Of a stretch of 64,000 nucleotides of DNA, positions 55,613 to 64,000 are shown one piece after another. The position numbers were made by a program, and so were the translations under genes. Origin of the DNA: Thelonectria olida (taxonomy: Eukaryota > Ascomycota > Sordariomycetes > Hypocreales > Nectriaceae). Below the pieces are notes generated by a model, which was not told the DNA's origin, did no database searches, and worked only from the letters and a program-made list of their open reading frames with translations. How positions within the stretch are numbered: position 1 is the stretch's first letter; every line of letters starts with the position of its first letter. Location of the stretch: assembly GCA_020736575.1 (NCBI GenBank), contig JAGPYM010000021.1:310001-374000 (forward strand). The letters run 5' to 3'.

Positions 55613-56422
55613 TTAACGTAGATATGGCCTTGTTTTCTGAATGCACTTGAAATCAACGTGAAATCCCACCCACTCTCCAGCCCCCAAGCCCTTGAGATCC
55701 TGCTCAAAAACCTCCAAGGCCAACGGCCCAGGAATCGGCGTAATATCAAACGGCCCATTTACAATATATGAAGATCTCCTCTCGGTACGTTTGAATCGAT
55801 TCTCGTTCTCCCTGTTTTTCCAAAAGTTAAACCACACGCAAGCCAGTGTATTCTTGCCATTAACTTGGAAAGAGTCTTTCATCCAACCGCAGATTGGGCG
55901 TTCCGTGTAGGCCTTTGCTTCAATACTTGCCCGGTCAATCGGCTGCAGTGTTTCGATGAGAGGGTAAATCTTTCCCACGGCTTCTTGATCTTGGGGCAGT
56001 ATTGACGAGGGAAAATAGACGGTAAGAATCTCAGTGCTGCAGTTGAGGTGCCTCCAAAAAGCAAATTGACCAAAATCAATGACGTGCGTCTTGGCCCCAG
56101 GCTTCAAGTTGGCCATCAGCTCCTTATGTTCATCTGTCTCTGCGAATGCCTGATAGTGTTGTAGCGATTCCCAGCCAATGACAAGCACATATTCATCCGG
56201 AGACTCCTGGATGCGCCCGTAAAGAACGGAATGGTAGGTTGCCTTTCCCGTTGAAAGCGGGTCGAAAATGGACTCGTCGAACCTTTTGCCCATCGAACGA
56301 GGATCGGAAATCGGACCCTCAATCTCTTTCGCCGTCAAAAAAGGATCGAAAATAGACACGTCAAGTAATTCTGAGGTTGAGACCTTGAAGGTTGTCCATG
56401 TGCAGACAATGCCGGTGCTCAT
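55613..56422 (-). CDS. Dimeric alpha/beta-barrel (ABM-like) protein
   Basis: Single exon, 269 residues from ATG 56422. The open frame extends further upstream, but the 48 extra residues look like promoter translation, and STGIVCTWTTFKVS is a typical domain start. It appears to hold two ferredoxin-like half barrels: residues 1-120 with YHSVLYGRIQESPDEYVLVI and GWESLQHYQAFAETDEHKEL, and a second half with ILTVYFPSSILPQ and TLACVWFNFWKNRENENRFK. The VIGWES...HxAF pattern is that of the antibiotic-biosynthesis-monooxygenase/stress-responsive barrel fold, whose members include oxygenases, decarboxylases and cyclase-like proteins. An inserted Asp/Lys-rich segment repeats SIFDPFLTAKE / SIFDPLSTGKA. 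No membrane segment. Function unknown. Confidence 0.7.
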   Translation of the reverse strand: MSTGIVCTWTTFKVSTSELLDVSIFDPFLTAKEIEGPISDPRSMGKRFDESIFDPLSTGKATYHSVLYGRIQESPDEYVLVIGWESLQHYQAFAETDEHKELMANLKPGAKTHVIDFGQFAFWRHLNCSTEILTVYFPSSILPQDQEAVGKIYPLIETLQPIDRASIEAKAYTERPICGWMKDSFQVNGKNTLACVWFNFWKNRENENRFKRTERRSSYIVNGPFDITPIPGPLALEVFEQDLKGLGAGEWVGFHVDFKCIQKTRPYLR

Positions 56423-57530
56423 CTTGGCGGGAGAAAGGTGTTGTTGGAGAGTGGTTGAGTTCTGGCCAAGGTGGCACCGGCACTCTTTAATAGTAGACGA
56501 ACGACCAGCGGATAGTGGAGTAATGCGGAAAGGAAGGATCATCCTGGCAAGGATGCCCGGCATCATATCCCTGTCTCGATTCCTGGGTTTTCACGAATGA
56601 CGCTCCTTGCGGCCTGGGAGCCAAGGCAGCTATCGCTACGACACAGGTTTACTATTTCTAACTTGATAGTTTATATAGTTGCACACTCCCTTAATTATGA
56701 TATAATCTATTTCTTCATAATTGGTTCATACGACCATTACAAATTTCTGCAACAATTGAGGGCACAGTTTACCAGTCGTGAGGATAGTCTTAGGTTGCCC
56801 ACTTCTAGATGGTTGGGACCTTCTCATTGACGAGGATGATGCCGCTGCGTCGGACTATTTCGAAGACGATGGCTAATATCTCTTGTCAAATGGCATTTTT
56901 ACTGACTTGTTCCTGTTTCATACCTCGCCCACAAGTTACAGAATGCCCGTTACTACTCAAGCTTTCTCCCTAAAGGAAGTACCAGAATGTCTTCTTCCCT
57001 ACAGAATACCCTACGCCATCTTGAGATCCAATGCAGCTGTTGGAGTAGAACGACTTCTCCCAGCCGGATGATCTAATTACTTCATTAAAAGAGTTCGCAG
57101 TCCTGGAACCTCTTGTTTTGGACGCAAATTGCCTCTTCAGTATAGAAGGAAGCGAGGCGGAGAGCGACGCCTTTCGATGAAGTGGGCTTGTTATAGAAGC
57201 TTACTTTGAGGCAGTTCCTGTAATTCCGGCAGTTGAGTGGCGCTTTATGCTTGTACTCTCTCCAAAGCTCCAGTCAGTCAAGCCCCACGGGAAGAAACAT
57301 GGTCAATCCAGGTGGCGCTTTAGTCTAAAAGAAGAACGAAGTCCGTGAACCCCCCATTGAAGTGTAATGCGGTGTTGGTATTCAAGACTCCCTAGACTTG
57401 TAGCTATTGGTCTTGTCCGGCTCCGGCTAACACATTATCTGACAGTAGCACAATTCCATTCCACAATTCTAGAAACCCCCGTTGTTGTCTTAAGAACAGC
57501 CGCCATTTGTTTTAGAATCGGCCCCCTTTC
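56423..57530. other. Intergenic, possible decayed sequence
   Basis: About 1.1 kb. The stretch 56640-56760 is AT-rich. Around 56830-57080 the plus strand has short protein-like pieces (LIDEDDAAASDYFEDDG, PVTTQAFSLKEVPECLLPYR) separated by stops, possibly a decayed gene, but too little to identify. Confidence 0.3.
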
Positions 57531-60313
57531 CTACATCGTTTCTTCGTCTACAGCACAGTCTTCCTCTTCCTCGCCACCAGTGCCCTTTTTACCATCGCTC
57601 TCTTCTTCATCGTCCTCCTGTGGATCCCAACGGGATTTCTTGCTCCATGGCGAACTCTGCATCAGTTCCCTCAACTCGACGAGATAGTCCTCAATCGTCT
57701 CAGTCACCAAGGCCAGATCGCCGCTTTCAATTTGCTTGATAAGTGTACGGTACCAAGAAATTAAACCACCTTTTTGCCGGCCGGTTTTCTCTCCAATCAA
57801 AGCAGTTAGACTAGCCCTTGCAGTATCTGGATCTCCTCCCGATAATTCTTGAACGATTTGTTCGAGGCGGCATATATCTTGGCTCAGGTTTTTGTTTCGA
57901 ATGCCTCGAAAGAGCTCGACAAAGGCCTGCTGCTCTTCTCCAGAAGGCCTCAGAAAATGGCCGAGGTGTATTTCTGGCGAATGGATGGCAAAGATGAAAC
58001 AATCCCAAGGGGTGTCATCTTGCATGTCGCGAAGTTCAGTGTCAATTCCCGATAGGTTCAAGCTGACTAGAAAACGCAGCACCTCCAAGCTGCTCCATGA
58101 TGCCGCCCAATGAAGAACATTGCGCGAGTAAACGTCAGTGATGTGAAATGAGACGTGCTCTTGCGCAAGGCAACGCAGGAGGGGTAGGTTGTTGCGTGCT
58201 ATTGCCCATAGCGCCACTGTGAGTCCGTAGTTGTCTTGCGCACCGAGGTTAGCATCATTGATAGCAAGCAGTAGTCCTAAAATCGCCTCGAGATCGCCTG
58301 GCGTGCAATGTGGGTCTGCGAGGAAATGCAATGGCCGCGCGCCATCTATGTTGCGAGTGTTGGCCGATGCCCCTGCAGCCAGTAGAATGCCGACCGAATC
58401 TACCCTCCCATGTGACACAGCCATATGTAACGCTGTGTTTCCAAATGGGCATTTTTGTTCGACGAGGCACTTGCCTTTTAATAATAGCCGTATAGATTCT
58501 GGGCTGGGCTTCATTGCGGCTTCCATCAGCGGCGTTTGGCCTTTGAAATCCCCCTGGTTGACGTCTGCTTGCTCAGCAATCAAGAGCTCCACGATGTCAA
58601 CTCGCCCGGCAACTATTGCAAGATGAAGGGGTGTCATACCCAAAGAGTCAAGCATGTCGATAGCCCAAGGTTCCTCACGAAGGGCTGTCTGGACTCCATC
58701 AACCCCTTCACCACGTTTGATTGCTTGACAAACCCTCGTTTCACGAATCTCATATGCAACATCTGCCAATGACGCAACTTTCTGAAGCAAATAGATTTGA
58801 TGATCGGTGAGATTCTCTCGAAAACTGAGTGTTTGATTTACCTCGAAAACTACGTTCCTAGAAAAGAATTAATCCCAGATTCTCACCCGAGCTGGAAAGG
58901 GGGCCGTACCGTGGAACCTGTGGTAATAAATCTTCCCACAAGCCCAACAACAATTCCATATTCTTGTAAGATCGATGATCCATTGCCCACTTTAACTTCC
59001 AGTTAGTTAAATCTGGCGGTGGCCGGTCAAGACTACAATCTGGTTCGTCTTTACCCACCTCGAGTAGTCCTGTGCCTCTATTGTCTGTCTCATCTGGAAA
59101 GTAGACGAATTCGCCGTTCTCGACTGCATCGCGAAATACTTCTGCTGGTCCTGCTAGCCAGTCCCATACTCTGTGTCTAACTGGTATTATTCTTCGAGGG
59201 CGCAACGCGCATCGCAACCCTGTCGCTCCAGTATATGAAGCCATGAAAGTCAGCATTCCCACCCAGAGCCAACGCGGAAAAGAATATTCCACGCTTATAT
59301 GAATCTCACTCCTTCGTTTGCAACTTTGATCCGTGCATTTCGGCCGACTCATATTAGAGACTAGCTTGTAACCGACGAGGCATGATCCCAAAAACGGCTG
59401 TAAGAGGTTGCTGCTTCGAAGCTGCTTTCGATCAAAGTGACACTGACACCGGCAGAACTCTGAGCATCCTGTTCGGCTCATCGGTTTGATCGTTCGGAAC
59501 TTCAAAGTCGTGTTCATATCGTCGCTGCGAAGGATGGTAGCGGGTGCGTCGTGTTTCACCGTTTCCGCTTGCAAGTCGTCCACACGACGACGGTTATTAT
59601 CATCGTCGGATTGATTAATCTCTGAAGATGAAGCCTCGAGTAGATTTTCGGCGTTTCGAAAGCTTTCAGGTGGATGACGGCTTTTCAGGAAAAAGACAAA
59701 CGATTCGAACTGAGTTCGGAGTTCGGAGTTGAACCTACTTTGTGTCAATTTTCGACCCTTGTGGTGCCATTGAGCGGTGTGGGAGAATTGAGGCGCATAG
59801 ATACTTACTGCTCCTGCAGCGTAGACCGATGGTGACACGTCAAGGCGAAATGGAGATTCAGCTTTGCATCCAACGCCTTCTGACGAAGCTTCTGCATCTT
59901 ATCGCCCTGCAGCAACCATTTCCGCCTCCTCGCCTCAATCTTCTTATCACTTGTCTCTCTTCCACACTGGGTCACGATGGCATTCAGCTCATCGCCGATT
60001 TCTTGGAGTTGCTGGGCTGTTCGACTAAGAAGCGATTGCTCGAACGGGTCTGTGATCCCCTGCTGCGTTGAGGTCGAGCAGCCAACTCTTGTAGCTTCTT
60101 TGACAATGGCGCCAATCAGGTCGATCTACTTAGTGCTGTGAGTGTCCCAAACCTAGGCATCCCAAAGTCTTACGGCTAACATACCTCTCCCCGCAAGCTG
60201 TCAAACTCCTTTTGTATTTCAGGAATGTCGCGGAGCATCTTGACCAAATGCCCCCCTGCTGCTATTCCTTGCGCGACGGCGATCGAGCTCGCCACAGCTC
60301 CGAGGACCTCCAT
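57531..60313 (-). CDS. Ankyrin-repeat protein with NLR-type fungal N-terminal domain
   Basis: Exons 60313-60185, 60125-59809, 59734-59059, 58989-58910, 58857-58842 and 58781-57531, 822 residues, in phase; one exon is only 16 bases. Residues 1-110 (MEVLGAVASSIAVAQGIAAG, MLRDIPEIQKEFDSLRGE, then a long helix with QQLQEIGDELNAIVTQCGRE) look like the fungal N-terminal domain found on NLR/STAND-like and ankyrin proteins. The middle carries a Cys/His cluster (GCSEFCRCQCHF) and a linker with one hydrophobic stretch (WLWVGMLTFMASYTGATG). Residues ~430-700 are ankyrin repeats (GMTPLHLAIVAGRVDIVELL, GNTALHMAVSHGRVDSVGIL). The end is acidic (DPQEDDEEESD). No NACHT or NB-ARC P-loop was found, so it is a receptor-like scaffold without the switch domain. 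A role in self/non-self or stress signalling is an inference from architecture. Confidence 0.82.
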
Positions 60314-61377
60314 CGCGAGGAGTGAATGTTCTGGGTTGCACTGAGACAGTTGTTCTCGCGGTGCGATAATTTGTTGGCAGGTTGCCAAAATTTGGCTTGG
60401 AAGCTTGGAAAGTTGAGGTTGAAAATTGCGAGATTGCAAGGAGCAAAGAGCAGGGGGACAGCATTGGCAGAGCCTTGCCAGCGCCTTGCCAAGGTCTTCT
60501 GCGCTAGTTCTTACCTGGGCTGCATGGAGAGGTTGCCTTACGCCCACCGATGCTCCAATCAAGGAGTCACAGGTCAAGGCGCAGCAGGCGGTGATAGAAA
60601 TCAAAAGCTGGCGAACCAAGTTGCATATGCCGTGGCAGAATGTGGCGGTGGCTGATCATGGCAGGGCATTCTCGCCCGCAAGGCCAGGGAAAGGAGGATC
60701 TGGGTGAGCTAGAAAGGTACCGCCAAGTCCTCTTCTTATACGATCGCACATTAGGGCAGTTGGAAGAAGCTATTGCGAGGGCTGCTGCAAAAGTCACTGC
60801 AAGACCTGCTGCGAGAGTCGCCCGGTTATTGTAAGAGTCATCGCGTACTGTAAAGGCTCCTAAGGGATTTAATGTTCAGTCTCCATCCATGGATATTAAT
60901 GCTTCTTTTCGCTTACATGGTAGTGATATTTACCTAGATAAACGATTTCAGGATATTCGTTTTTGCAACTCGAGGGGACAGAGATTGGTAATGTGCGGCC
61001 GTAGCAAATAGTTAGGGCTTCCACCTCAGTTTGCCGGTCTCATCTTTGCGACTTTTCAACAGCTATTAACGCCTACACATCCAACTTAGACGGCTCAGTC
61101 CACTCAGTTGGTCAATACCACAGCTCAACCAGCTCCGGGAGCAAGGTGAGTATTGGGTGAGTGCAGGCTAATTAGAGCCCGATCTCATGCTGGCCATGGC
61201 TTGTGTCGACATTTTGGTTTAAATACGAAAGTCTTGGTCTTTCAAAGATTCGATTTAAGATGGTTCTCAGTCTGGGTATTGAAAGCAGGTTATATCTAAG
61301 TAGAAAACAGATCGCAGTCATGACTCACTTCCAGTCATCACCATATCATTTCAAACTGCCCAAGCCACCCTGACTCA
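60314..61377. other. Intergenic, nothing firmly supported
   Basis: About 1.06 kb. Overlapping frames on both strands at 60220-60830 near the ankyrin gene's 5' end show no domain. The segment 60850-61080 is AT-rich. No RNA gene recognised. Confidence 0.4.
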
Positions 61378-62589
61378 TTACCACGGGTATTTTCTAACCT
61401 CATCCTCCTTGTCGAGTTGCAAACCACTCGAGACTTGCTTTTCATGCTCCTTGTCAAGGTAATCCAACAGCACATTCCCATACTTCTCCTTGCCCTTGTA
61501 TACCGACACATGGCCATCCCAGCTACGCACGGCACTCGCCAATCTGCCGGGAACATAGTCTTCGCTAGCCATGTCGGTGACGGGAAGGAAGTACGTGCGA
61601 ATGGTGAAGCACACGGCACCCGTCTTGGGGAGTCTTCGAAGGGACTGTCGCTCCGAGCGGAACCAGTGATTATTGATGGGCTTGTCCTTCTCGGCAGTGG
61701 CCCAGCTGACAGTTGGCTCGTCCTCGCTGCCGATGCTCCAGCTCCAAGCTAGAGCGTCGTCGACCTGGATGAAGTAGTTGTTCCGGGTGTAGAATGTCTC
61801 ACATCGGAGTCTCTTGAAGAACTTCATCATGCCAGTCTCAAGCTTCTCCTTGAAGTGAGGCACGTCGCCCGAGTAGTGAATGTCCGCGAGAGACATGCCG
61901 TACTTGTCGGACAACCTCCAGAAACCAGCCAAGAGAACAGCTCCAGCAAGTAGATAGTACTGGCCATCAGGCTTTTCGATCATCAAAGCGAGATCATCCT
62001 GCACGAGTCTCGCACAGATGGCCATTGGGTCTTCCTTCAAAGGGGTTTCGACAATGTTGAATGACTCTCCAGACCAGATGTTATCAATACCAACAGCAGT
62101 TCGTTTGAACAGGGTAGGATATCGACCAGGGAGGTAGTCGGCAAGCTCTTGCAGGAGCTCCATTGCCGCAGGGTATGCATCGGGATGAGTTGCAACGCAC
62201 TTGGGGCCACGTTCTGCGATGCGGGCAGCCTTCTCGGCGTGGTATTTGGGGAATTGGTTATCCAACTCAATCCACTCCTCGGGTTGAATCGATCGGAGAC
62301 CCATCGTCACATTGTACTTGGGTCCATAGCGGAACGCGCGGTACGGGAGGGGCTTTGTGTTCTCGATCGACCAACCGGGGTATGGAGAAGGGACGGGCGT
62401 TTTGAAAGGCTCTTGCTTCTCGGCCGACTTGGGAGCGTAGTTGGATTTGTTGGCCTTTGCAGCGCGGAACAGTTGCGAGGAGATGTTCCCGCTCAAGCGG
62501 AGGTAGTACAGGACGCCTGAAGCAATGAAGAGCAGCAGGGCGGGCACAACAAAGGCCCGATGCTGGAGGGAGACGAGGAAGAATTCCAT
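61378..62589 (-). CDS. DUF3445 protein (haem-dependent oxidative N-demethylase-like), membrane-anchored
   Basis: Single exon, 403 residues. Residues 11-30 form an N-terminal membrane anchor (RAFVVPALLLFIASGVLYYL). The DUF3445 core is clear: YRAFRYGPKYNVTMGLRSIQ, PEEWIELDNQFPKYHAEKAA, LVQDDLALMIEKPDGQYYLL, then FWRLSDKYGMSLADIHYSGD with VPHFKEKL, RNNYFIQVDDALAWSWSIGS, and a RSERQSLRRLPKTGAVCFTI end. Bacterial relatives are alpha subunits of a haem-dependent dimethylamine demethylase; the fungal proteins are usual in secondary-metabolism or detoxification contexts, with no settled substrate. The conserved His/Tyr/Arg set appears present. It could act at the ER face. No cluster partner other than the cupin is adjacent. 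Confidence 0.88.
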   Translation of the reverse strand: MEFFLVSLQHRAFVVPALLLFIASGVLYYLRLSGNISSQLFRAAKANKSNYAPKSAEKQEPFKTPVPSPYPGWSIENTKPLPYRAFRYGPKYNVTMGLRSIQPEEWIELDNQFPKYHAEKAARIAERGPKCVATHPDAYPAAMELLQELADYLPGRYPTLFKRTAVGIDNIWSGESFNIVETPLKEDPMAICARLVQDDLALMIEKPDGQYYLLAGAVLLAGFWRLSDKYGMSLADIHYSGDVPHFKEKLETGMMKFFKRLRCETFYTRNNYFIQVDDALAWSWSIGSEDEPTVSWATAEKDKPINNHWFRSERQSLRRLPKTGAVCFTIRTYFLPVTDMASEDYVPGRLASAVRSWDGHVSVYKGKEKYGNVLLDYLDKEHEKQVSSGLQLDKEDEVRKYPW

Positions 62590-63352
62590 GATGGGTCAAC
62601 CAAGAGAGGAGTTCGGAAGGACAAATTGGGCAAGTCAGTATCCGAGAATTGTGCTTTCACAGCTCGTAGTAGATTGATAGTGAAGACTAGAACACAAAAG
62701 TCTCGGGCCAAGTCTCCGTGGCTACTTGTGATAGTTATCAAAAGCTTCACACTGTCTGTTCCAATTGCACACAGCAGCCCACTAGACTCAATGGAGACAA
62801 CCCGACATGTCCTCTATCTTCGGCTCTTCCCATTGACGGATTCGGATGCTCCTCTTAGACAAGATTGCCGATTGGCCGTGGGCATCAGAACAATGACGCT
62901 TTATCGATAATGTTCTCCCAGATAGTCTACCCCGCAGTTTGGTCACGATCTCGACCCGGCAACCTTGTCCGAGATAGGGAATGGGATGCGGTTGATCGGC
63001 GTCTGCGGGGTTGACGCTGAGATGGTTGCATCTCGTCGAGATAGCGGGCTAGACTCGTCTTGGAAATGCTTTGAGGGCCGGAAACCATGTCAAGAAGGAG
63101 TAGGAAGAGACGATGCAGGCGTATTGCTGACAGGACCAATGTGGAAATATTCTCACTCTGCTTACTCGGATGTGTGAGAAGAGGCGTTCTGTAGAGCTTC
63201 AGAGGTTGAGTATATGAGGGCGTATTCCTCGTCATATAAGTCAAAGTATTATCATCAATCACTCTCAGTGACAATCAAGTCTCAGCTCATCCATCTCTCC
63301 TCAAACACACACTCATCTTCCCTCATAACTCCAAACAAAACACATCTTCATC
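62590..63352. promoter_or_regulatory. Divergent intergenic region (DUF3445 / cupin)
   Basis: About 760 bases. The last 100 bases before ATG 63353 are CATC/CAAAC-rich, typical of a fungal leader. Frames at 62560-62910 (+) and 62927-63274 (-) overlap the promoter region and are rejected. Confidence 0.4.
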
Positions 63353-63712
63353 ATGCCCACCGCCATGCAATACCACCCCAAGGCTCAGGCCAAGTTCGAC
63401 ATCCCTCTCCTCGCGGGTGACAACGCCTACCTCGGCGACATCTTCTCCAGCGACAAGACCAACGAGGAGAAGCCCATCTCAGCAGGCCTCTTCCGCCTCA
63501 AGAAGGGCGAGCCCCTGACATACACCTACAAGTACGACGAGATGAAGATCATCCTCGAGGGCGACTACACCATCTCCGACGAGACGGGCCAAAGTGTCAC
63601 CGCCACTAAGGGCGATGTCTTCTTCTTTCCTGCCGGCGCCACCATCACCTTCACGACAACCGACTACGGCCTGGCATTTTACGTCGGCCAGAGGAAGCAC
63701 AGCGACTTTTAG
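63353..63712 (+). CDS. EutQ-like cupin
   Basis: Single exon, 119 residues, the normal size for a fungal stand-alone EutQ-like cupin. One small beta-barrel: ISAGLFRLKKGEPLTYTYKY, DEMKIILEGDYTISDETGQS, TKGDVFFFPAGATITFTTTD, then YGLAFYVGQRKHSDF. The Glu in KIILEGD and the FPAG turn are the typical cupin landmarks, but the metal-binding His residues of enzymatic cupins are missing, as in EutQ relatives. Strong C-ending codon bias suggests good expression. Cytosolic. Possible roles are small-molecule binding or isomerisation; the substrate is unknown. Confidence 0.88.
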   Translation: MPTAMQYHPKAQAKFDIPLLAGDNAYLGDIFSSDKTNEEKPISAGLFRLKKGEPLTYTYKYDEMKIILEGDYTISDETGQSVTATKGDVFFFPAGATITFTTTDYGLAFYVGQRKHSDF

Positions 63713-64000
63713 ATGAGGGACTCGTGTGTTTAAATGGGAAATGGAATAGATCAACGACTCAACGAGCATGGCCACACTCAAGAGCTGCAATACAAATAGC
63801 TAGTCTACGATAAAACATGGATTCTTGCTGCCTCATCCTTCCGTCCGCCCAGAACCAACAAGCCGTAAAACACATTTCCTCGCCTGTCCAGATCGCGAAA
63901 AGCCCAATTCTTGAAGACGCATAACCTCGTAAAAAGAGAATTAAAAATATACTGCTTATCCAAACATTGTGCGGAGGTTGTTATCCTCCATCACATCAAC
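63713..64000. other. 3' flank to window end
   Basis: 288 bases of 3' untranslated-like AT-rich DNA after the cupin stop. No coding sequence is supported. Confidence 0.4.

Noticed and set aside
60326..60834. Several overlapping plus-strand frames
   Set aside because: They overlap the 5' end and upstream region of the ankyrin gene; Arg/Ala-rich composition and no recognisable domain.

Overview
The window is nuclear DNA of a filamentous ascomycete, most like a hypocrealean sordariomycete (Fusarium/Trichoderma/Clonostachys grade). The evidence is many short spliceosomal introns (about 45-75 nt, GTAAGT/GTGAGT donors, CTAAC-type branch sites), long intergenic gaps, typical fungal families (ankyrin-CorA, DUF6594, GH28, CBM1, class I terpene cyclase, DUR3-type permeases), and several genes broken by stops that look like C-to-T decay (repeat-induced point mutation, RIP-like). 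Genes were built by joining exons by eye. Most models below close in phase at every junction.

Layout. 0-5.1 kb: 3' part of a P450 reductase (+), an unidentified single-pass membrane protein (-) and an ankyrin-CorA channel protein (-) with one defective-looking splice donor. 6-8.6 kb: a broken large membrane-protein gene (-) divergent from an intact membrane-protein gene (+). 9.6-12.8 kb: an arylsulfotransferase-like protein (+) and a DUF6594 membrane protein (-). 15-24.2 kb: a metabolic block on the + strand with an NAD-dependent epimerase/reductase, an FAD monooxygenase, a DUR3-like solute symporter and a wrecked TRI12-type MFS pump. 24.8-33.2 kb: a lysine/arginine-rich unknown (+), a secreted CBM1 metallopeptidase (-), a secreted GH28 rhamnogalacturonase (-) and a small secreted protein (+). 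33.6-36.6 kb: an unknown gene (-) and a decayed copy of it. 36.7-38.9 kb: a second DUR3-type permease (-). 39-44.8 kb is gene-poor and holds an AT-rich, RIP-like phosphotransferase relic. 44.8-48.3 kb: a divergent pair, an MpaB/DUF2236 oxygenase (-) and a terpene synthase (+), sharing a 471-bp promoter; this is the best candidate for a small specialised-metabolite locus. 49-52.7 kb: a large Ser/Thr-rich chitin-binding surface protein (-). 54-56.4 kb: a secreted HExxH protein (+) and a dimeric alpha/beta-barrel protein (-). 57.5-60.3 kb: an ankyrin protein with an NLR-type N-terminus (-). 61.4-63.7 kb: a DUF3445 protein (-) and an EutQ-like cupin (+).

Overall this looks like an accessory or subtelomere-like region. 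Plant cell-wall and host-facing secreted proteins, nitrogen/solute permeases and specialised-metabolism enzymes lie between decayed genes. No rRNA, tRNA, CRISPR array or intact transposon was recognised. Family names come from motif recognition and memory, not from a database search.
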